The notes under the pieces were generated by a model. The model did not search any database, was not told the DNA's origin, and worked only from the letters and a program-made list of their open reading frames with translations. Position numbers and translations under genes: made by a program. This document shows, one piece after another, positions 1 to 4,809 of a stretch of DNA of 7,092 nucleotides. The stretch comes from an uncultured bacterium (GTDB lineage: Bacteria; Cyanobacteriota; Vampirovibrionia; Gastranaerophilales; Gastranaerophilaceae): the NCBI GenBank assembly GCA_948888345.1, contig CAQTPN010000042.1, positions 1-7,092 of the forward strand, written 5' to 3'. Position 1 is the first letter of the stretch; the number at the start of each line of letters is the position of its first letter.

Positions 1-643
1 TTTAGTTACCACATTGACCAAAAAAATGGCCGAGGAATTGACGGAATATTTAACCCAAAAAGGAATAAGAGTAAGATATCTGCACAGCGAGGTACAGTCT
101 TTGGAGAGGGTGGAAATCTTAAGAGACCTCCGCCTTGGTGAATTTGATGTATTAATCGGCGTAAACCTGCTGCGCGAAGGGCTTGATATCCCTGAAGTAT
201 CCCTTGTTGCCATAATGGATGCAGATAAAGAAGGGTTTTTAAGGTGCGAAACGTCATTAATTCAAACAATCGGACGTTCCGCAAGAAATGCGGACGGGCA
301 TGTTATTATGTATGCTGATAAAATCACGGATTCCATGAAGGTTGCAATTGAAGAAACCAAACGCCGCCGGAAATTACAGACAGAGTTTAACAAAAAACAC
401 GGAATTACGCCGAAAACCATTAAAAAATCTATTGAAAATAATTTGCTGTCACTGGTTCAAAGCTATAGAAGCATTGAAGATATTGTGGCAGACCAGATGT
501 GCGAACTAAATATCGATAAAAAGGATTTGCCAAAACTTTTAAATAAGCTTGAAAAAGATATGCACAAAGCCGCTAAAATCCTTGATTTTGAACGCGCCGC
601 AGAACTCAGGGACCAGATAAAGAAATTGAGAGAGATGGTATAA
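1..643 (+). CDS. uvrB: UvrABC excinuclease subunit B, C-terminal part (5' end outside window)
   Basis: UvrB is the damage-verifying helicase-like subunit of nucleotide excision repair; it takes DNA from UvrA and recruits UvrC. The frame is open from base 2 and begins [17 protein letters not shown], the usual UvrB sequence, so the TTG at 14 is an internal Leu codon and not a start. Helicase motif V ([14 protein letters not shown], from nt 158) and motif VI (QTIGRSARN, nt 263-289) are intact. The C-terminal UVR domain (about nt 539-640, [23 protein letters not shown]) is the part that contacts UvrC. About 213 residues are visible, roughly the last third of a normal UvrB of about 660. The loop before motif VI reads [10 protein letters not shown], where FLRSERSLIQ is usual; this looks like drift. 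The stop is TAA at 641-643. Family assignment is essentially certain. Confidence 0.98.
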   Translation, partial: LVTTLTKKMAEELTEYLTQKGIRVRYLHSEVQSLERVEILRDLRLGEFDVLIGVNLLREGLDIPEVSLVAIMDADKEGFLRCETSLIQTIGRSARNADGHVIMYADKITDSMKVAIEETKRRRKLQTEFNKKHGITPKTIKKSIENNLLSLVQSYRSIEDIVADQMCELNIDKKDLPKLLNKLEKDMHKAAKILDFERAAELRDQIKKLREMV

Positions 644-644
644 T
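636..644 (+). promoter_or_regulatory. Extended -10 promoter candidate for the lipoprotein operon
   Basis: The sequence TGGTATAAT fits the TGnTATAAT extended -10 consensus exactly, with the TATAAT hexamer at 639-644. It overlaps the last codons and stop of uvrB. No good -35 hexamer sits 17 bp upstream, which is tolerated when the TGn extension is present. A start near 651 would give a leader of about 50 nt before the ATG at 700. The match partly follows from the coding sequence ATG GTA TAA, so it could be chance. Confidence 0.4.
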
Positions 645-699
645 TTATATTTACCGGGGCGCATATCTATGATATCATGCTTTGAAAAAAGGATACTTG

Positions 700-1182
700 A
701 TGAAAAAGATTTTCAATTTTGCCTTATTGGTATCTGCCGCTCTTATGCTTACGGGATGCAGTGCAAATGTTGTCGGAAAGTTTGATAATTTTAACGAAAC
801 ATTTAAAGGAACAATTGATTTAGACATGCAAGGTAACGGCATAATAAAAGTAAAATCGAGCCCCAGCGGCATAACTTGCAAAGGCAAAGGATGGATAACT
901 TTTATTCCAATCTCAAGCCGTTTATTAGGCACTTGCAAAGGACAACAGGGCGAAGCAAAATTAAAATGTAACGATGGAAGAATAATCACAGGCGAATGGA
1001 AATGTCAAAGCTGTACAAGAATTTCCGGAACTGCAGAAAGCAATAAAGGCGAAGACATAACTTTTTTCATAACTCCTAAAAGCAAAAAAGCGGAAGAGAT
1101 GCTGGAAAATTATAAAACCGAAGTTTCATCAAAACAAGGTTTAAATGGCGAAGAAAAAGATATAATGGAAACCTTATTTTAA
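700..1182 (+). CDS. Cysteine-rich membrane lipoprotein of unknown function
   Basis: A 160-aa lipoprotein precursor. MKK, a hydrophobic stretch and the lipobox LTGC (residues 17-20) predict lipid attachment at Cys20 and anchoring in a membrane. The mature part has five more cysteines (60, 79, 90, 102, 105) in a small beta-rich pattern: GITCKGKG, GTCKGQQGEAKLKCNDGRIITGEWKCQSCT. It resembles small envelope lipoproteins I associate with Proteobacteria that carry a C-x-DGR-x-x-x-G-x-W core, but I cannot name the family or its function. The tail from about 127 is charged and probably helical. I chose ATG 700 over the in-frame TTG at 682 because AAGG (689-692) lies 7 nt upstream and MKK then begins a normal signal peptide; the longer form adds six residues. 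The next gene starts 2 nt after the TAA, so the two are probably co-translated and may act together in the envelope. Confidence 0.85.
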   Translation: MKKIFNFALLVSAALMLTGCSANVVGKFDNFNETFKGTIDLDMQGNGIIKVKSSPSGITCKGKGWITFIPISSRLLGTCKGQQGEAKLKCNDGRIITGEWKCQSCTRISGTAESNKGEDITFFITPKSKKAEEMLENYKTEVSSKQGLNGEEKDIMETLF

Positions 1183-1184
1183 TT

Positions 1185-2411
1185 ATGCAAAATTTAAAAA
1201 ATATATCAATATTGTTATTACTTGCTTTTATTTTGTCGGCCGCAGTTTATGCACAGGGCAGCCGCTCCTCATATAACAGCTTTTATATCTACAATAAAGA
1301 ACGGCACGGTTATTATTTAATTGATTACACCAAAGAAGATATAAAGACTCTTTCAAATATTGAACTTAAACATTATAAAACCGCTAAAAAAATAAATAAA
1401 TTATACATGCAGGGCAGATATGAAGAAATTATAAATAAATATCCGGATTTTACACCCGGTCTTCTTGAGATGTACAGAAAAAATTACAATACCGGCAAAT
1501 ATGATACGGCACTATATTACTTAAATAAAATTAGCAAATTTGATAAATCCTTTGATAAAAAACTTTTATCAAATTTATATTTTCTGACTTATTATAAAAC
1601 AGGAAAATACGATTTAGCCCTGGAACAATTATCTAATCCGGAAGAATATAAGAAATTCTCCGTATTTATAGCTGATTGTTATTTAAACCTTGAGCAATAC
1701 CCGCAGGCCATATTATATGCAAATAAAATTCCTGAAAACGGCGATAATTATTATATGGCTCAAACAATCCTGTTTAAAGCTTATTTTAGACAAAATAAAA
1801 CAGACAAGGCAAAAAATATTGCTCAAAAATTAATAGACCTTAAGCCTTATCTTCCTGATAATTATCTGCGCTTTGCAAGATGTGAAAATGATAAAGCACA
1901 GAAGATAAAATATTATTACCTTGCAAGGGATAGAGCAAGAGATATTGATGAAAAGAATGATATAAATGCCTATGTAATGTTTTTAGAACAAGAAAAACTT
2001 AATAATGTTATAGAAAATCTTGAAATGTTTGTTGATAAACCGGACTGGATTGAAATATTAAAAACTGCACAATATGGAGATTTTGATTATTGGATTTCAA
2101 GACAGGATGATTTCTTTAAAGCATCAAATAATTGTATTCAAAAATACACAGGAAAAGAACAGATAAAATGCTTTGAAAACCTGAATAAAAAACAAGATAC
2201 CCTGACATTAAAACTTATTCAAACAGTTAAATTGGAAAATGAAAAAGCCTATCAGGAAGCAGTGGTAAGGCAAAATCAAGAACTTATCAGACAGCAGATG
2301 ATACAAAATATAAATCAGATAAACGCAATTTATCAAATGAAGAATATAAATAACAGCTTGCAAGAACAGAATAATCAGCTTAAAAGATTAAACAATTATC
2401 TCTATTGGTAA
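1185..2411 (+). CDS. Exported TPR-like repeat protein with C-terminal coiled coil
   Basis: A 408-aa protein of no recognised named family. Residues 1-23 form a Sec signal peptide (Lys5, a hydrophobic run ILLLLAFILSAA, likely cleavage VYA|QG), so it probably acts in the periplasm or at the cell surface. Residues about 64-220 hold four or five degenerate TPR-like helix pairs, with repeated signatures such as MQGRYEEII, NTGKYDTALYYL, KTGKYDLALEQL and LEQYPQAILYA; such arrays are scaffolds for protein binding. Residues about 285-335 contain a pair of cysteines (317, 329) that could form a disulfide. Residues about 345-405 are rich in Q/N and form a likely coiled coil (QNQELIRQQM to QEQNNQLKRLNN), ending NNYLYW. 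No Shine-Dalgarno site precedes ATG 1185; it lies 2 nt past the lipoprotein stop, so translation is probably by termination-reinitiation. Together with that lipoprotein it could form an envelope complex. Confidence 0.85.
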   Translation: MQNLKNISILLLLAFILSAAVYAQGSRSSYNSFYIYNKERHGYYLIDYTKEDIKTLSNIELKHYKTAKKINKLYMQGRYEEIINKYPDFTPGLLEMYRKNYNTGKYDTALYYLNKISKFDKSFDKKLLSNLYFLTYYKTGKYDLALEQLSNPEEYKKFSVFIADCYLNLEQYPQAILYANKIPENGDNYYMAQTILFKAYFRQNKTDKAKNIAQKLIDLKPYLPDNYLRFARCENDKAQKIKYYYLARDRARDIDEKNDINAYVMFLEQEKLNNVIENLEMFVDKPDWIEILKTAQYGDFDYWISRQDDFFKASNNCIQKYTGKEQIKCFENLNKKQDTLTLKLIQTVKLENEKAYQEAVVRQNQELIRQQMIQNINQINAIYQMKNINNSLQEQNNQLKRLNNYLYW

Positions 2412-2431
2412 TAGTTTGAATGCAAGCTATT
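2410..2431. terminator. Hairpin between converging genes, possible bidirectional terminator
   Basis: The arms AATAGTTTG (2410-2418) and CAAGCTATT (2423-2431) pair over 9 bp with one G-T pair, closing a 4-nt loop (AATG). The hairpin contains part of the TAA of the TPR gene (2409-2411) and the whole TAG of the HTH gene on the other strand (2427-2429). Neither strand has a T-run after it, so it is not a classic intrinsic terminator. It may stop or protect both 3' ends where the two transcripts meet. Confidence 0.35.
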
Positions 2432-2654
2432 CCTTCCACTCGATTTTATAGCCCAGAAATTCTGCGATTTGTTTAATTTCCCAGTATTTTAAATTCCCGC
2501 CGTTAAGCCTTTTTGAAAAATTTGCAAGACTCAAAGGTTTATCAAGCGTGTGATTATAAGCTTCAAGAAAGGTTGTCAAATTATACCCCTTCATCCTTAG
2601 ACGGGCTTTAATTTCATCAATTGTTATCTGTATAAATCTTTTGTCTTCCTGCAT
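2427..2654 (-). CDS. Small XRE-like helix-turn-helix DNA-binding protein
   Basis: A 75-aa protein with the layout of a single XRE/Cro-type helix-turn-helix domain: helix 1 ITIDEIKARLRMKGY (about 10-24), helix 2 NLTTFLEAYN (25-34), a short insert HTLDKP, a recognition-type helix SLANFSKRLNGG (42-53), then KYWEIKQIAEFLGYKIEW (56-73). The pattern 'ANFSKRLNGGNL...I.QIAEFLGYK' is typical of small phage- or island-type regulators. It is divergent from the 2763-4788 cluster, and the 107-bp gap holds a palindrome over the rightward promoter, so the simplest role is repressor of that cluster and perhaps of itself. ATG 2654 is the only usable start: an in-frame TAA lies two codons upstream. No Shine-Dalgarno site precedes it, so translation may be leaderless or weak. 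The DNA-binding fold is fairly sure; the target is inferred. Confidence 0.8.
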   Translation of the reverse strand: MQEDKRFIQITIDEIKARLRMKGYNLTTFLEAYNHTLDKPLSLANFSKRLNGGNLKYWEIKQIAEFLGYKIEWKE

Positions 2655-2675
2655 ATATTAAGTTTTATTAATTAT

Positions 2676-2691
2676 TCAACTAAATAGTTGA
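2676..2691. promoter_or_regulatory. Palindromic operator candidate over the -35 box
   Basis: TCAACTA-AA-TAGTTGA is a perfect 7+2+7 palindrome (arms 2676-2682 and 2685-2691). It overlaps the first four bases of the rightward -35 hexamer at 2688-2693. It lies 22 bp from the start of the divergent HTH gene. Position, symmetry and length suit a dimeric XRE-type repressor that blocks both directions. Binding is inferred. Confidence 0.55.
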
Positions 2692-2716
2692 TTTTATTTC
2701 CAATTTATGATACAAT
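2688..2716 (+). promoter_or_regulatory. Sigma70-type promoter for the 2763-4788 gene cluster
   Basis: A -35 hexamer TTGATT (2688-2693; 4 of 6 consensus bases), a 17-bp spacer and a -10 hexamer TACAAT (2711-2716; 5 of 6) with a TGn extension (TG at 2708-2709). Transcription would start near 2723, about 40 nt before the GTG at 2763. This is the clearest promoter in the window, and its -35 box lies in a palindrome. Confidence 0.6.
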
Positions 2717-2746
2717 AGCAAATATAAAAATATTATATCATAAATT
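2702..2746. repeat. 11-bp perfect inverted repeat around the -10 box and leader
   Basis: AATTTATGATA (2702-2712) and TATCATAAATT (2736-2746) are exact reverse complements separated by 23 nt. The left arm covers the TGn extension and start of the -10 box; the right arm lies in the predicted 5' leader. The left arm would be mostly untranscribed from this promoter, so a DNA-level role (two half-sites for a regulator or looping) is more likely than an RNA hairpin. The sequence is AT-rich, which makes chance repeats more common. Confidence 0.45.
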
Positions 2747-2762
2747 TTAATATGAGGTTTTT

Positions 2763-2951
2763 GTGTCTGATTTTACATCAAACAACAGTGAAATTTTTGA
2801 AGATTTTTTCTTCGATGTTAAAGCAATGTCAATTTTGTTGCACAATTGGTGTTTAACAGATGCTGAAATTGACGACACTACTCTATTTCTTGCAATGTCA
2901 ATTAAAAAACGGATTGAAGAATTTGATACATTATACAGACATTGCACATAA
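2763..2951 (+). CDS. Small acidic protein, unknown function, first gene of the cluster
   Basis: A 62-aa protein starting at GTG 2763, with GAGG (2754-2757) 5 nt upstream and a good promoter before that. It has 12 Asp/Glu against 5 Lys/Arg and looks mainly helical: MSDFTSNNSEIFEDFFFD, then KAMSILLHNWCLTDAEIDD (20-38), then TLFLAMSIKKRIEEFDTLYR (40-59). I do not recognise a named family. Its small size, acidity and promoter-proximal place ahead of a RelA/SpoT-fold gene would suit a neutralising antitoxin, but nothing in the sequence proves this. It shares its reading frame with the RelA/SpoT-like gene downstream but is separated from it by stops. Its 3' end overlaps a small membrane ORF in another frame. 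Confidence 0.7.
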   Translation: MSDFTSNNSEIFEDFFFDVKAMSILLHNWCLTDAEIDDTTLFLAMSIKKRIEEFDTLYRHCT

Positions 2952-3048
2952 TATTATTACCATATTTCATATTTATTTAGCAATTTTTGGGGCATTAGGG
3001 TTTTTATATATTTATAGAGGAGTTTTTAAAAAAAAGGGTATTAATTGA
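2860..3048 (+). CDS. Small single-span membrane protein (start uncertain)
   Basis: The reading frame ends with NIITIFHIYLAIFGALGFLYIYRGVFKKKGIN: one hydrophobic helix of about 21 residues followed by R and KKK, which predicts a cytoplasmic C-terminus. The stop TGA (3046-3048) overlaps the TTG start of the next gene as TTGA, the mark of translational coupling and the main reason to believe the ORF. The ATG at 2860 would give 62 aa but overlaps the preceding gene by 92 nt and has no ribosome site. In-frame TTG codons at 2914 or 2923 would give 44 or 41 aa and a smaller overlap, also with weak sites. An alternative is that the region is only a leader of the next gene and the helix is an accident of AT-rich sequence. 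Confidence 0.4.
   Translation: MLKLTTLLYFLQCQLKNGLKNLIHYTDIAHNIITIFHIYLAIFGALGFLYIYRGVFKKKGIN
3034..3038 (+). promoter_or_regulatory. Ribosome binding site fixing the TTG start at 3045
   Basis: AAGGG lies 6 nt before TTG 3045 and supports that start for the RelA/SpoT-like gene. A stronger-looking GAGGAG at 3017-3022 is 22 nt upstream of the TTG and has no start codon at normal distance. Confidence 0.55.
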
Positions 3049-3947
3049 GTATAAATTTCGGACATCTTATAAAAATCAAAAACAGCCTTGGTTCATTAAA
3101 TATTACAAAAACACCAAATATATCTGCAAGCAGCTGCACCTTTCAAAATGCGAGAGATAAATTTGTAAAATCAGCCCAAAACAGTGTAATTAAAGCAGTG
3201 CAAACAGGAAATGACGATAAAAGCATTCAAGCCTTAAGTGAAAAATTGCACAAAAAGGCAGGAGGAGATTTTAACCTTTACTATAAATATTTTCAAGATA
3301 TTTTTAAAGATACAGGTGCTGAATTTACAGGCAGAATTAAAGAGCCGTCATCAATTTTTGCAAAATTAAAAAAGCGTGCAGAAAATCTTGGCCGGTGTGA
3401 TACCGCTTCCCTTGTACCTGATTTGTACGGTTATAAATTAATTACAAATGGAAGCCCTGAAGAAATTGAAAAAATTATATCAAAAATTGAGCAGATGGTT
3501 GATTCCGAAACGGTTATCCCGAGCCATTTTTTAAATCATGGTGAACTATCTTATCTGGATAAAAAACAGGTGAAAAGTTTAGAGAGAATGGGATTTTTTG
3601 TAAGCCCGAACGCTAAGAAATCAGGGTTTACCGATGTAAATATGTATTTTAGAGATGCTTTAAATAAAAATACCTTTGAACTCCAAATTATCGGGGACAA
3701 AAGCAATCAGGTAAATCTTAAAGAGCATCTGTTTTATAACTTCAAAACCAAAGGTGCCGCAACAGAACACGGCATTATAAACAACAAAATGCAGGCAATA
3801 TTTGAATCAATGACTGATTCTCAAAAAGAACTTTATGAAGAATATATTAATAAATGCTACGCATATGCAAGAAACTTAGAGCTCAAAAACCCTCTGCCAA
3901 AGCCCGTTTTACCGGAAAATTTTGATAAAGCTTTAGAGCTTGTATAA
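3045..3947 (+). CDS. Divergent RelA/SpoT-type nucleotide pyrophosphokinase domain protein
   Basis: A 300-aa protein carrying, in the right order, the motifs of the RelA/SpoT synthetase fold, which transfers pyrophosphate from ATP to GDP/GTP or, in some toxic relatives, to other nucleotides or tRNA. Seen: GRIKEPSSIFAKLKKR (96-111; family pattern GR-x-K-x-x-x-SI-x-x-K), DLYGYKL (126-132; family D-x-x-G-x-R, here Lys for Arg), KKSGFTDVNMYF (191-202; family GY-x-S-x-H, diverged), FELQI (211-215; family E-x-Q-[IV]-RT, with the metal-binding Glu kept but RT replaced by IG), and KEHLFYNFK (226-234; family AE..H..YK). Asp126 and Glu212 are the likely Mg ligands. There is no HD hydrolase, TGS or ACT domain, so it is of the small-synthetase type. 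Residues 1-90 are unassigned. The TTG start has an AAGGG site and overlaps the preceding stop as TTGA. Loss of several canonical residues means activity, substrate or even catalysis is open. Confidence 0.7.
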   Translation: MSINFGHLIKIKNSLGSLNITKTPNISASSCTFQNARDKFVKSAQNSVIKAVQTGNDDKSIQALSEKLHKKAGGDFNLYYKYFQDIFKDTGAEFTGRIKEPSSIFAKLKKRAENLGRCDTASLVPDLYGYKLITNGSPEEIEKIISKIEQMVDSETVIPSHFLNHGELSYLDKKQVKSLERMGFFVSPNAKKSGFTDVNMYFRDALNKNTFELQIIGDKSNQVNLKEHLFYNFKTKGAATEHGIINNKMQAIFESMTDSQKELYEEYINKCYAYARNLELKNPLPKPVLPENFDKALELV

Positions 3948-3993
3948 ATATTTAATTTGGCAATTTTAAGTTTAAAAAATACTTAATATAAAT

Positions 3994-4788
3994 ATGAATA
4001 TTGGAAAAACGAGTTTGGCAATTGCCAACAAAATAAAAAGTATTGCAACCAGCGGAAAGCAATATATTACAAACATGATTAACAAACACCCCGCTGATTT
4101 TTGCCATTTTGCAGAACAAGCCGACAAAGGCGAAGCACTTAAACATTTGTATTCAATGTTGATAAAACTTACGCCTGAAGATGTTGGCATTATTGAAAAA
4201 GCCAATAATAAGGATGCAACAAAATATTGTTATGATTTAGTGTGCAAATCCATGAAAATTCCAGAAGAAATAGCCCCTGAATTTATTATAGAGAAAGCAG
4301 ACAAAGAAGTTCCAAGATTAAGTGGCCAATATAACTTTATGACAAACGAACTTAAATATTTCAGCGAATCAAGCACTAATACAAAACTTGGAAAATGGTG
4401 GACTTTTGGACTGCTTCGCCATGAAATGGAACATTTCAGACAAAATATAGATATGTTAAGAAACAAAGATACAAGCAAAAAGCTTTTTAGCTACTATAAG
4501 GAATTGTTTGAAAAAGCAGATTGTCCAAAAGAAGATATTGCAGAATACTTTAAGGCACTAAAAGACTTTCAAAAAATGATTTTAAAACACTATCCAACAA
4601 TTAAAACCGGAAGTAAAGAATATAAACATGCAGATAAACTCCTTCAAAATCATATAAACTACACTCTTGGCACACAAGGAGCAGCAGACAGGCTGCACTA
4701 TTTCATTCAGCCGATGGAATTTGAAGCCTGCAGAACACAAGGTTTTAACTGGATAAACTACTGTGTACAAAAACACAACATAATTTAG
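3994..4788 (+). CDS. Putative zincin-like metallopeptidase with HEMEH motif
   Basis: A 264-aa protein. GLLRHEMEHFRQ contains HExxH (His143, Glu144, His147), the zinc-binding and catalytic helix of zincins. Upstream, SGQYNFMTNELKYFSE (110-125) resembles the edge strand that usually precedes this helix. Downstream, QPMEFEACRTQG (239-250) has the P-x-E-x-E-A form seen in many gluzincin-like proteins, where a Glu is the third zinc ligand (Glu242 or Glu244 here). There is no signal peptide or membrane segment. Residues 1-100 are unassigned. It could be a small cytosolic peptidase, an effector, or the regulatory protease of the cluster. The only start, ATG 3994, lies 46 nt after the preceding stop and has no Shine-Dalgarno site; the gap shows no convincing promoter. 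It converges on dapA with 21 nt between the stops. I do not recognise a named family. Confidence 0.65.
   Translation: MNIGKTSLAIANKIKSIATSGKQYITNMINKHPADFCHFAEQADKGEALKHLYSMLIKLTPEDVGIIEKANNKDATKYCYDLVCKSMKIPEEIAPEFIIEKADKEVPRLSGQYNFMTNELKYFSESSTNTKLGKWWTFGLLRHEMEHFRQNIDMLRNKDTSKKLFSYYKELFEKADCPKEDIAEYFKALKDFQKMILKHYPTIKTGSKEYKHADKLLQNHINYTLGTQGAADRLHYFIQPMEFEACRTQGFNWINYCVQKHNII
4015..4028. repeat. 14-bp palindrome in the 5' end of the zincin gene
   Basis: TTGGCAATTGCCAA is a perfect palindrome inside codons 8-12. Its left part belongs to TTTGGCAATT (4014-4023), which also occurs at 3956-3965 before the start codon. The two copies are 58 bp apart and flank the start. They could be an operator pair, or chance in coding sequence. 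Confidence 0.3.
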
Positions 4789-4809
4789 GCAGACATTAAA
4801 ATTTTTCTA

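Noticed and set aside
669..678. ATGATATCAT palindrome in the lipoprotein leader
   Set aside because: A 10-bp AT-rich palindrome is expected by chance at this composition and has no second copy nearby.
675..989. 104-aa open frame on the - strand
   Set aside because: It is antisense to the lipoprotein gene, which has a clear lipobox and ribosome site.
2763..3048. A single gene split by a frameshift (acidic protein fused to the membrane helix)
   Set aside because: A fusion would need a +1 shift; no +1 signal is visible, and each part has a plausible end of its own. A sequencing error cannot be excluded.
3957..3992. TTGGCA as -35 and TATAAA near 3987 as a promoter for the zincin gene
   Set aside because: The spacer is 24 bp, and the hexamer at proper distance (TACTTA) is poor.
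3952..4205. Two hydrophobic open frames on the - strand
   Set aside because: They are shadows of the zincin gene; their apparent membrane segments come from complement of AT-rich Lys/Asn codons.
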